Of a stretch of 64,000 bases of DNA, positions 17,483 through 27,037 are shown in pieces (position 1 is the stretch's first letter; each line of letters begins with the position of its first letter). The notes below the pieces were generated by a model. That model made no database searches. It saw nothing but the letters and a program-made list of their open reading frames with translations, and was not told the DNA's origin. A program made the position numbers and the translations under genes. The stretch lies in NCBI RefSeq assembly GCF_029392315.1, contig NZ_CP113939.1:930001-994000 (forward strand), given 5' to 3'. The stretch comes from Bifidobacterium sp. ESL0690 (GTDB taxonomy: Bacteria > Actinomycetota > Actinomycetes > Actinomycetales > Bifidobacteriaceae).

Positions 17483-17558
17483 AATAATGCCTAATTTTGT
17501 CTGTTTACGTCCATCAAACGCATTAATCTTGGAAGTGTTAGTGAAAGTCCATCTTTAA

Positions 17559-18863
<1,305 letters not shown>

Positions 18864-18908
18864 TTTCTAGCTAGCCATTCGCAGCGCATACTTGTGCTGT
18901 GAGCTTTG

Positions 18909-18958
18909 CCCGTCGCATTCACTCTGCTGAGTCGAATGTGACGGGTATTTTATGTTTT
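18909..18958 (+). terminator. Intrinsic terminator of eno
   Basis: CCCGTCGCATTC (18909-18920) pairs with GAATGTGACGGG (18934-18945), one G-T wobble, then TATTTTATGTTTT. It ends right at the ftsB start codon, which argues against a GTG start for ftsB at 18899. Confidence 0.8.
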
Positions 18959-19642
18959 ATGGGCACTACGAAAAGCAAGGGCAAAGGCAAAGCTGAGGGC
19001 GATAAGAAGCGCGGCGGATCGCGTGGTTCCGGCCCGATAGCGTTCTTTATCGCGGTGTTCATCGTCGCTTTGGGCGCCATCCAACTGGTGGCTACCTTTC
19101 ACAGCTATGCTTTGAACCTCGCCGAACTCAACGGGTTGAAGAGGCAGGAAGCTGCGTTGGTATCGCAAAAGCAGAATCTGGAGAATGATATTTCCCGTTG
19201 GAATGACAATGCTTACGTCACCGCGCAGGCGCGCGAAAGGCTTGGCTTCGTCTTCCCCGGAGAGCAGGCCATCCATGTCGAACATCCCGAAGCGGTCACC
19301 GGCGTCAAGCCGAAATCGGACAATACCGATCAGGACGATGTCAGCTCGGATAAGCCTGCATTGCCATGGTATCGTGAACTGGCATACGGCTTCAAGAAAG
19401 CCGATGAGCCGCTGAAAAAGAACAAGTCCGGTGAGGTCACGACTCCCAAGGCCGTGGGTGGGCAAAGTGATTCCGACCCGGATGCGGGCGGTACGCCAAA
19501 TGCTGACGACAATACCAATCAGACCGGCAACGCGAATCATGCGGGCAACAACGATAAAAAGAATGCCGTAAATCCGCAGAACAAGGGTCAAAAGGCGGGC
19601 GCCGGTTCCGGTTCGCAGAGCGGCGGCAGCGGTAAGAAATGA
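18959..19642 (+). CDS. FtsB/DivIC-type septum formation initiator
   Basis: A bitopic cell-division protein of the FtsB/DivIC family that links early and late divisome proteins. From the ATG at 18959 it is 227 residues: a short lysine-rich cytoplasmic stretch, one membrane helix (about residues 28-50, PIAFFIAVFIVALGAIQLVA), a coiled coil (LNGLKRQEAALVSQKQNLEN), then the conserved ARERLGFVFPGEQ that ends the family core near residue 110. The last 90 residues are a low-complexity tail of N, G, D and K. A longer reading from GTG 18899 would run through the eno terminator, so I reject it. Gene order eno-ftsB-DUF501-ppx is the usual actinobacterial one. Confidence 0.85.
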   Translation: MGTTKSKGKGKAEGDKKRGGSRGSGPIAFFIAVFIVALGAIQLVATFHSYALNLAELNGLKRQEAALVSQKQNLENDISRWNDNAYVTAQARERLGFVFPGEQAIHVEHPEAVTGVKPKSDNTDQDDVSSDKPALPWYRELAYGFKKADEPLKKNKSGEVTTPKAVGGQSDSDPDAGGTPNADDNTNQTGNANHAGNNDKKNAVNPQNKGQKAGAGSGSQSGGSGKK

Positions 19643-19802
19643 ACGGTTCCGCGATAGTCGGAACTGGCGGTGCATTTGACATTGGTACTTGGCGTTGCGT
19701 TCGATAAAAATCTGAACGCAGCTATAAAGACATGTTCTAGATATGCCAAATACCGATAATTTTTACATAAATAAGACAGAACGATATTCGATAAGGAACA
19801 GC

Positions 19803-20480
19803 GTGCAAGAAGAGCAATCCCAATCTTTGAAATCCCCGAATCCGGAGTCGAGCGATATCCAACGGCAATCCGTTGCCAGCGATGGAAGTGTGTCGGCGTC
19901 GATTCAGATTGATGAAGCCGGCCTCGAGGCGCAAGCCAAGGAACTGGTGGACCGTGTGATGGCTGACAAGGCCAGCGATGACGATATCGCATTGGTCAAA
20001 AAGCAACTCGGCCGTTTCCCGCGTGGCATGGTCGCGGTCGGTGCTCGTTGCGTGTGCGGCAGGCCGCTGGCAGTGGTCACGCGGCCCGTGCTGCCCGATG
20101 GCACGCCGTTCCCCACGACCTGCTATTTGACCAGCCCGGAGGCGACCAAGGCCGTTTCACGCGTCGAAGCGGACGGTTCGATGCAACACTATACCGATCT
20201 GGTCCAGCATGACGAGACTATTCATGCGCAGTATGAGCGTGCGCACCGGCTCTATCTCGCCTTCCGTCACGAGTTGGCGACCCGTCTTGGCGACAGCGAG
20301 GAGCACATCGCTGGTACCAGTGCAGGAGGGATGCCCGTGCGCGTCAAATGCCTGCACGCGCTCGTGGCACAGACGCTCGTGATGGGAGAGGGAGCAAACC
20401 CCATTGGCGACATGGTAATGAAGCGTATCGTCGACGAGTTCGACCCGAAGGTCTGCCGCTGTACTACGGAACTGGACTGA
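19803..20480 (+). CDS. DUF501 family protein
   Basis: A conserved actinobacterial protein of unknown function, 225 residues from the GTG at 19803, which has AAGGAA just upstream; an in-frame ATG at 19743 lacks such a site. The first 60 residues are polar and variable. The conserved core starts at about residue 60 (DDIALVKKQLGRFPRGMVAVGARC) and keeps several cysteines (RCVCGRP, CYLTS, VKCLHAL, CRCTTELD) that could bind a metal. It sits between ftsB and ppx, as in most actinobacteria, and this conserved order is the main hint that its role is tied to growth or division; no reaction is known. Confidence 0.85.
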   Translation: MQEEQSQSLKSPNPESSDIQRQSVASDGSVSASIQIDEAGLEAQAKELVDRVMADKASDDDIALVKKQLGRFPRGMVAVGARCVCGRPLAVVTRPVLPDGTPFPTTCYLTSPEATKAVSRVEADGSMQHYTDLVQHDETIHAQYERAHRLYLAFRHELATRLGDSEEHIAGTSAGGMPVRVKCLHALVAQTLVMGEGANPIGDMVMKRIVDEFDPKVCRCTTELD

Positions 20481-20675
20481 GCGACCAGAAGGAAATTTAC
20501 CGGCGTGCTGGTTGACCGGCTGATCGGTCAAGAATCGGCGAACGTGAAAATTCACCAGGACCGCTGGCTTTATGCGTGTCGCGGCGTGGCTATGGTCTTT
20601 GCCGTCGCGAGACCGGCTTCGCAATGTTGCGTCTGACGGATAATGTCTTAAGCGACGAAACAAGATGATGCGAAA

Positions 20676-21704
20676 ATGGATGGTGCTGAAATGCAAGATG
20701 GAACCAAGGATTTTGTGACCGTTGCCGGAATCGATTGCGGCACCAATTCCATACGTCTCAAGGTTTCCAAGGTGTTTGCCGACGGCAGCGTCGAGGACGT
20801 CGTGCCCCGCGTCTTGCAGGTCATCAGGCTCGGTCAGGACGTTGACAAGACCCATCGTTTCGCCGAAGACGCGCTTGAACGCGCCTACTCGGCCGCTCGC
20901 GACTTCGCAAAAGTCTTGAAGGAACATCCGGCTGATGGGTTGCGTTTCGTGGCCACTTCGGCGACGCGCGATGCCGAGAACCGCAAGGAATTCGAAGACG
21001 GTATCGAATCGATCTTGGGGGTACGGCCCGAAGTCATTCCCGGAACGGAAGAAGCCGCGCTGAGCTTCCTTGGGGCCACGGGCAGCGTGCCGCGCAAGGG
21101 CCTCGAGGCGCCGTATCTGGTGGTCGACCTCGGCGGAGGTTCCACCGAAATGGTGATGGGCGGCGACGGCAAGTCCGCGCCGGCCACCAGCGTGCAAGCC
21201 GCATTCTCGATGAACATCGGTTCGGTTCGTATGACGGAACGTCATTTGCGCACCGACCCGCCGACGCAAGCCGAGATTGCCGAGGCGAGCGAGGACATCG
21301 ACCGGTATATCGATGAGGCGTTCGAACATATACCCGCAGGCAAAACGCGCACCATTATCGGCGTTTCCGGGACGGTGACCACGATGACCGCGCTGGTGTT
21401 GGGTTTGAAGGCATACGACCACCGTGCCGTCGACGGCGTACGGGTTTCATACAAGGATATTTTTGATGTCGACGACCGTTTCCTCAACATGACCCGAGCC
21501 GAACGCGCCACCTACAAGACCATCCATCCCGGCCGCATCGACGTGGTCGGCGGGGGAGCGCTGGTCTGGAATCGCGTGCTGGCCAGGGTTTCCGAGGCCG
21601 CGCAATGCGACCACGGCACGCCGATTGATTCTTTTATTTCCAGCGACCACGGCCTTCTCGACGGCATCGTCCTCGATTATGGAACAAGGATGCTGAATAG
21701 CTGA
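20676..21704 (+). CDS. Ppx/GppA family phosphatase (exopolyphosphatase-like)
   Basis: Hydrolyses terminal phosphates of polyphosphate and/or pppGpp. The 342-residue protein is the short, two-domain actin-fold form without the C-terminal HD part. The two phosphate-binding loops are GIDCGTNSIRL near residue 18 and VVDLGGGSTEMV near residue 150; the ATSATRDAENRKEF and PGTEEAALSFLGA stretches are typical of the family. Two upstream ATGs are close together (20676 and 20691); neither has a strong ribosome binding site. It is the last gene of the eno-ftsB-DUF501-ppx group. Whether it prefers polyphosphate or alarmone cannot be told from sequence. Confidence 0.9.
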   Translation: MDGAEMQDGTKDFVTVAGIDCGTNSIRLKVSKVFADGSVEDVVPRVLQVIRLGQDVDKTHRFAEDALERAYSAARDFAKVLKEHPADGLRFVATSATRDAENRKEFEDGIESILGVRPEVIPGTEEAALSFLGATGSVPRKGLEAPYLVVDLGGGSTEMVMGGDGKSAPATSVQAAFSMNIGSVRMTERHLRTDPPTQAEIAEASEDIDRYIDEAFEHIPAGKTRTIIGVSGTVTTMTALVLGLKAYDHRAVDGVRVSYKDIFDVDDRFLNMTRAERATYKTIHPGRIDVVGGGALVWNRVLARVSEAAQCDHGTPIDSFISSDHGLLDGIVLDYGTRMLNS

Positions 21705-21839
21705 TTTTCGCCTGATTCCATCTGCTGTTTGGCTCAACCCGTTCCGCCGGTTTGTTCTTTTTCGCCGGCTAGCCCCGTTTCGTCGGTGTCATGCCTTTTG
21801 CCGGTGTTTCGGCCTTGTTCTGCGGTAGAGACGATGTGG

Positions 21840-21845
21840 CATAAT
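21840..21845 (+). promoter_or_regulatory. Candidate -10 box of tRNA-Leu
   Basis: CATAAT lies 27 bases before the mature tRNA. A TTGTTC at 21815-21820 could be the -35, but the 19-base spacer is long. Confidence 0.3.
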
Positions 21846-21871
21846 TTCATTTTGTCGGCGTTCACCGGCGT

Positions 21872-21952
21872 GCCCCCGTGGCGGAATTGGTAGACGCAAC
21901 CGACTTAAAATCGGTCGCCATTGGCTTGTGGGTTCGAGTCCCACCGGGGGTA
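21872..21952 (+). tRNA. tRNA-Leu (TAA anticodon)
   Basis: An 81-base cloverleaf with a long variable arm as expected for a class II leucine tRNA. The acceptor strand GCCCCCG pairs with CGGGGGT (first pair G-T); the anticodon stem ACCGA/TCGGT encloses CTTAAAA, giving anticodon TAA; the T arm has GGTTCGAGTCC. The CCA end is not encoded. It reads UUA codons, which are rare in this genome. Confidence 0.95.
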
Positions 21953-22274
21953 CTTTTCCGTATTGGCTTGTATAGGCACGCTGTCGTGCTTATCTCGGTC
22001 ATTTCGGCAGAAGCGGAAGCCTCTCATTAAGCCCGTGTAATTAAAGCCATTTGTTTTATCGAGAAATAGTTATTAGTATTATTTCATAATGATGTGTGAT
22101 AACGTATTTGTCTTCTATCGTTCAAAGGAATTCTAAGGATACATCGCCGGGTTTTCCCCTTTGCGTCGATACCGAGCCGCCGCCGCTTCTATGAGACAAC
22201 GGAAGCAGCGTCACTTCGTGGAAATTGAAGGGTTGATGATTTTAGGCAGAATTCGTAGGGAGTATTTGTAGGTA
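21953..22274 (+). promoter_or_regulatory. AT-rich intergenic region before the polyketide-like locus
   Basis: This 322-base gap has no open reading frame or strong dyad. The middle (about 22040-22130) is markedly AT-rich. TTGTTT (22051-22056) and TAGTAT (22074-22079), 17 bases apart, are a weak promoter candidate. No repeat of the tRNA end is seen here. Confidence 0.3.
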
Positions 22275-25200
22275 ATGGTCGATATTGATGCAAAAGATGT
22301 GTTTTCGCTGGGTGCCTTGGTCAAGGACACAAGTGCTGGCGGCGACGATGTCGCGGTATGTTTCCCTGGGCACGGCAGCCAATCGCTTGATATGTTCGAC
22401 GGTTTCATCGCCCGTTCGCCGGCCGCAAAGCGTCTGATCGGGCGGGCCGACGAGGTCTATGCGGCGCGTTACGGTCAACCGCTGACAAAGGTGATCGGTG
22501 ACGGCACGAAAGCGACGCTGATGATGCCGCAGGTCATGCAGCCGGCCATCGTCACGGCTTCCGTGGCCATGTTCGAGGCCATCCGTGAACACTCGATTCC
22601 GGTCGGATTGCTGATGGGACATAGTCTCGGCGAATACAGCGCTTTGATCGCTTCGGGCGCGGTGTCGTTCGAAGACGGGCTTTCCGCGGTTCTGGACCGT
22701 GCCGAATGCATCGCCTCGATTCCCGAAGGCATGCGCGGGGCGATGGCGGCAACCAAGATTGATTCTCCGGAAACCGAGGCTCTGGTGCGCGCCGTCGTCG
22801 CGGAACTGGCCTACCGTGGACCGATTGTCGTGGGCATTGTCAATTCGAATTCGCAGATGGTCGTTTCAGGCAGCACTACGTTGGTTGACCAGGCGATCAG
22901 TGATTTGAAGGCATGCGGGGTACAGGCCACGAAATTGGCGATTCCTGTCGGCTTCCACAGTGAGGTACTCTCGCCTGTGTTGCCGGATCTGCACGCCCGC
23001 TTGAAGCGCTATGAATGGAAGACGCCCACGATTCCTGTGGTTTCCACGATTACCCGGTCGGTGCTGGGCGAGCATGAGGTCAAGGCATTGCCGGAGCTCT
23101 TGGCCGGCCAGTTGGTTACGTCCTTTGATTTCCGGGACTGCGTGGCGGCTTGCGAACGTCGCGGAATCAGGATTTTCATTGACGCCGGTCCAAAAGGCAT
23201 CGTCGGCAGACTGATTGGCGAGTCTCTTCAAAGCGGCCGTGGCGGCGTGGTCCGCCTGGATTATGGCGCGGCAAAGGCTGAGAAGACCGAGGACCGTCTT
23301 GACGGGCTGCGCTGGCTTTGCGGCGGGAATATCGCCGGTTCGGTTACAGACAATCATGCTGGTGATGTTGCTGGTGCTGATGCCGGTGCAGCAGAAGAAG
23401 GCGCCGGTGCTAATCGCGTTGCTGATGCTGCTATCGATACCGGTGAAGGTGCCGTTGCCGATGACACCGGACGGCAAGAGACCGTTGCCAATGACGCAGA
23501 ATACAAGGAAACCGCAAGGGATAACGCGTCGAAGAATCCTGCTATCACCGATGCTTCGTTGGGGTCTCTTTTGGTGGATGTCTTCTGTGAGGTGACGGGT
23601 TATCCCAGTGATGTCCTTGACCCTGATATGGATTTGGAAGGCGATCTGGGTATCGATTCGGTCAAGCAGATGGAGGCGTTGGGCAAGGTCGCCGACAGGC
23701 TCGGCCTCGACCCGCAGGATGTGGACCTTTCCGAGGTGCATACCCTTCGCCAGCTTGAAGCCGAGCTGCGCAAAATCACCATATCTCCTTCAAACGATGA
23801 TGCTGACAGCAGCCATGCCGATATGACAAATCAGGAAGCGAATACTGCCAGTGAGGGCGGCAACCAAGAAAAGACGGGTTCGGCACCGATATCCGATGCC
23901 GCACGTCTCTCTGATTCCATACCATCTGATTCTTCTTTCGCTTCGGCAGAATCCGAAAAACCTGCGAAAGAAAATCTGTCGGATGAAAATCTTGCGGATG
24001 GAAAGCCAGGGAGCGGAAAGATTACGGATGGTGATCTCGGGGCCTTGTTGGTGGATGTTTTCTGTGAGGTGACGGGTTATCCCAGTGATGTTCTTGATCC
24101 TGATATGGATTTGGAGGGCGATCTGGGCATTGATTCGGTCAAGCAGATGGAGGCGTTGGGCAAGGTCGCCGACAGGCTCGGCCTCGACCCGCAGGATGTG
24201 GACCTCTCCGAAGTGCATACGTTACGCCAGCTCGAAGCCGAGCTGCGCAGCATGACGAACCAATCTGTGGCAGATGGGCAAGGCAAGGATGCCGCGAACC
24301 AGGGTGTGGATGAGGCGAGCGTGACCGGTGCCACGAATACGACGAACGCGACGAACGCAGCGAACGCTGAGGATGGGAACGAGTCAACCGACGCAATCGA
24401 CAGGACAAACGCGACAAACCCGGCGAACGATAATGCAAGAAGCGCCAACGAAGACTTCGGTCGCTTCGTGCCCCAGCTGGTCGTCAGCCATGTCGATGAC
24501 AACGAGGAAACCGACGATTTCAGCGATGCCGGTTGCCTGGTGGTCTCAAGTGGCGACGCACGGCTCGATCTGAAGGTCAGCAACGCGTTACGGCCGTTCG
24601 TCGCTCAGGTCAAAACCATCGTGCTGAATGCCGAAGGGCCACAAGAAGCGGTGAACATCCCCCATTTCGACAGGCCGTTGCGCGTCGTCGTCGATTGCCA
24701 CGCCTTGCTTGACCGTTTCAATGGCGCCGATATCGCGCAGAATGAATGGATGCGTCATGTCGAGCGTGCCTACGCTTCCGTCTTCTCCTTGAGCAAGGCC
24801 TTGCTCGCAGACGTCGAGGGAACAAAGCAGCCGTTCGCTTGGGTTTCACTGACCAATTCCGGCGGGATATCGGGCATCGGTTCCGAAGGGACCAAGGGGA
24901 CCGGCAACCCGCTCGGGGCGCTCAACACTGGTTTCTATAAGAGCCTGTGCCGTGAATACGAGAACCTGACCATCAAGACCATCGATCTGGACGAGTGCGA
25001 CCGTGCCCCCGAAATCGTGGCAGACGAACTGCGTCATTTCAGTGCTCGCAACGATACCGAAATCGGTTATGTGGACGGTCAGCGCCAGGTCGTGCGCGTC
25101 ATTCCGCTCGAAATCAAACAGGAACATTCGGTTCGTCAGAAGCTCAAGGCCGGCACGGTGGCCCTGTTTTCCGGAGGCTCGCGTGGAATCGCCCTCGAGT

Positions 25201-27014
25201 GCGCGAAGGCGTTGGCCGACGAGCAGCCCGATATCGAGGTTGTGGTCACCGGTCGTTCGGATATTCACGACCCGTCGGCGCAGCCATGGCTCAGGATGGA
25301 AGACGAGGCATTCAAGGCCGCGAAACCCGATTTCATGCGCCGGCTGCATGTGCGCTCACCGCAATTGAGCGCGGCGTCGATCGCCGACGAATACGAGCGC
25401 ATCGGTCATATCCGTATGCTTGCCCGGAATATGAACGATTTCATCTCTTCGAAAAAGAACCTTCATTATTATCCGTGCGACGTTTCGAACGCCCAATCGG
25501 TGCAGTCTCTGGTCGATCGCGTTCAAAGTGAGCTGGGGCCGATTTCGCTGGTCGTGCACGCGGCGGGTTTGGAATCGTTCGGCAGGCTTTCGTCCAAGAG
25601 CCTCGAGAAGACGCTTGAATGTCTTAAAGTCAAGGTGGCCGGTTTCCGCAACCTTTATATGGCCACGTTGAATGATGAAAGCCTGAGTGCTTTCGTGTCG
25701 TTCGGCTCGGTTTCCGGGCGTTTTGGCATGGACGGACAGGTCGATTACACCGCCGGCGCCGCTCTGCTCGCCGCCTTGTCGTATTACCTTTCGATGGATG
25801 CCTCGGGCAGGCGCCCCGACGTCTCGTTCACGACACTGGAATGGTCGGCCTGGGCCGGCGTCGGTATGGCCGCGGACCCCAAGGTGATGGCCGTGCAAAG
25901 CAAGGGCCGTGGCATGGACTATCTTCCCGTGGAAACGGGTAGGCGGTTCTTCCTCGATGAGCTTGCCGTAGGTCTGGCCGATCCGGAGGTGCTTGTTCTG
26001 GGAGGTCTCGGCTCCAACAAGCCGTTGGGCCAGCTGGATGCCTTGGATGAACATCGCAGGCTTATCTCGGTGGTGGATGCCGATGGTTATGTCATCGACA
26101 AGCCGCATTTTCCGCTCATTGACCGGTTCGAACGCAAGGATCAGGACAATGCCACGGCCTATAGGGATCTTCGATACGACCGCGATCTTTACCTGCCCGA
26201 CCATCGTGTCAAGTCCATGACCACCTTCCCGGGCCTGCTGCATATGGAGACCCAGGTGGAGGCCGCGGCGTATCTGGTCGACCCGCACCGATATGGGGTC
26301 GAACTCGACAGCGTAAGTTTCGACCGGTTCCTGAAATGTAGGGACAACGACGAAGTGCCGGTTTCCGTTTCCATCCACCGTCAGGGCCCGCAGATCGAGA
26401 CGAAGCTTTACTCCACGTTCAAGGCTCCCAACGGCAGGGTTCTTATCCCGAAACGCTTCCATTCCGGCGCCAAAATGCATATCGTGGGCGACCCGTTCGC
26501 TCCCTACCGCGCGGATTGGTCTTACGAGGAGCTGATGAAGGAGGGCGTCGCCTTCGATCTTGACCGTTATTATGCCAGCACGGCGCATTTCATCAGCTTC
26601 GGGCCCACTTTCCGCTACGTACGGCAGGCCAGGCTGGTCAACGACAATTGCATGGTCGGCCAATTCGTGGTCTCGGCCATACCAGGGCTCTTCAGCGACG
26701 TGCGTAACCCCCGGTTCCTGTGCTGCCCGCTGCTGATCGACAATGTCGGCCGGATGGCCTTGATGCGCGAGTTCCAGTTGTTCGGACGCCATATCGTCCC
26801 CACGATGATCCGCGGAGGCCGCCAATACCGTTGCCCTGCGGCCCGCGAGGTCTGCTACGGCAAGGTGACGGTTTTGGGCGAGGACGAAAACACCGTGGAT
26901 ACCAATATGGAGATCGTCGACCAGGAAGGTTTCGTGCTCTGCAAGGCCGACCGCGTCACGCTTACCAAGCTCGGGCCCTCTGAAGACGAGCACGATATAT
27001 TGCAACGGTCATGA
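22275..27014 (+). CDS. Multidomain polyketide/PUFA-synthase-like protein: AT-ACP-ACP-KR-DH
   Basis: A 1579-residue iterative-type synthase subunit. Residues about 27-330 are an acyltransferase: GHGSQ, GHSLGEYSA with nucleophile Ser117, and GFHS with His228, a pattern pointing to malonyl-CoA. Two acyl carrier domains follow, with phosphopantetheine serines in GIDSVKQ at Ser462 and Ser621; they are almost identical and separated by low-complexity Ala/Asn/Thr linkers. Residues about 700-1270 are a ketoreductase: structural half, SGGSRGIALECAK at 966-978, then Ser1145 and Tyr1158 of the catalytic set. The end is a double-hotdog dehydratase with His1310 (LPDHRV, then PGLLHME) and Asp1489 (LLIDNVGRMAL). 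The KR style and ACP repeats resemble PfaA of PUFA synthases. The condensing activity is missing here and supplied by the next gene, which begins where this one ends. No enoylreductase or thioesterase is seen. Product is unknown. Confidence 0.88.
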   Translation: MVDIDAKDVFSLGALVKDTSAGGDDVAVCFPGHGSQSLDMFDGFIARSPAAKRLIGRADEVYAARYGQPLTKVIGDGTKATLMMPQVMQPAIVTASVAMFEAIREHSIPVGLLMGHSLGEYSALIASGAVSFEDGLSAVLDRAECIASIPEGMRGAMAATKIDSPETEALVRAVVAELAYRGPIVVGIVNSNSQMVVSGSTTLVDQAISDLKACGVQATKLAIPVGFHSEVLSPVLPDLHARLKRYEWKTPTIPVVSTITRSVLGEHEVKALPELLAGQLVTSFDFRDCVAACERRGIRIFIDAGPKGIVGRLIGESLQSGRGGVVRLDYGAAKAEKTEDRLDGLRWLCGGNIAGSVTDNHAGDVAGADAGAAEEGAGANRVADAAIDTGEGAVADDTGRQETVANDAEYKETARDNASKNPAITDASLGSLLVDVFCEVTGYPSDVLDPDMDLEGDLGIDSVKQMEALGKVADRLGLDPQDVDLSEVHTLRQLEAELRKITISPSNDDADSSHADMTNQEANTASEGGNQEKTGSAPISDAARLSDSIPSDSSFASAESEKPAKENLSDENLADGKPGSGKITDGDLGALLVDVFCEVTGYPSDVLDPDMDLEGDLGIDSVKQMEALGKVADRLGLDPQDVDLSEVHTLRQLEAELRSMTNQSVADGQGKDAANQGVDEASVTGATNTTNATNAANAEDGNESTDAIDRTNATNPANDNARSANEDFGRFVPQLVVSHVDDNEETDDFSDAGCLVVSSGDARLDLKVSNALRPFVAQVKTIVLNAEGPQEAVNIPHFDRPLRVVVDCHALLDRFNGADIAQNEWMRHVERAYASVFSLSKALLADVEGTKQPFAWVSLTNSGGISGIGSEGTKGTGNPLGALNTGFYKSLCREYENLTIKTIDLDECDRAPEIVADELRHFSARNDTEIGYVDGQRQVVRVIPLEIKQEHSVRQKLKAGTVALFSGGSRGIALECAKALADEQPDIEVVVTGRSDIHDPSAQPWLRMEDEAFKAAKPDFMRRLHVRSPQLSAASIADEYERIGHIRMLARNMNDFISSKKNLHYYPCDVSNAQSVQSLVDRVQSELGPISLVVHAAGLESFGRLSSKSLEKTLECLKVKVAGFRNLYMATLNDESLSAFVSFGSVSGRFGMDGQVDYTAGAALLAALSYYLSMDASGRRPDVSFTTLEWSAWAGVGMAADPKVMAVQSKGRGMDYLPVETGRRFFLDELAVGLADPEVLVLGGLGSNKPLGQLDALDEHRRLISVVDADGYVIDKPHFPLIDRFERKDQDNATAYRDLRYDRDLYLPDHRVKSMTTFPGLLHMETQVEAAAYLVDPHRYGVELDSVSFDRFLKCRDNDEVPVSVSIHRQGPQIETKLYSTFKAPNGRVLIPKRFHSGAKMHIVGDPFAPYRADWSYEELMKEGVAFDLDRYYASTAHFISFGPTFRYVRQARLVNDNCMVGQFVVSAIPGLFSDVRNPRFLCCPLLIDNVGRMALMREFQLFGRHIVPTMIRGGRQYRCPAAREVCYGKVTVLGEDENTVDTNMEIVDQEGFVLCKADRVTLTKLGPSEDEHDILQRS
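23571..24249 (+). repeat. Tandem near-identical ACP-coding repeats (202 bp each)
   Basis: Bases 23571-23772 and 24048-24249 encode the two carrier domains. The translated units are the same except at the last residues, and only a few silent differences separate the DNA. The offset is exactly 477 bases (159 codons), while the linkers on either side are unrelated, which points to recent duplication or ongoing gene conversion. Confidence 0.9.
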
Positions 27015-27037
27015 AAGACGTAATGAGGAAGTCGAAT

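Noticed and set aside
18899..18958. GTG start that would lengthen ftsB by 20 residues
   Set aside because: These codons are the eno terminator hairpin and T-rich tail, and the added residues are not conserved in the FtsB family.
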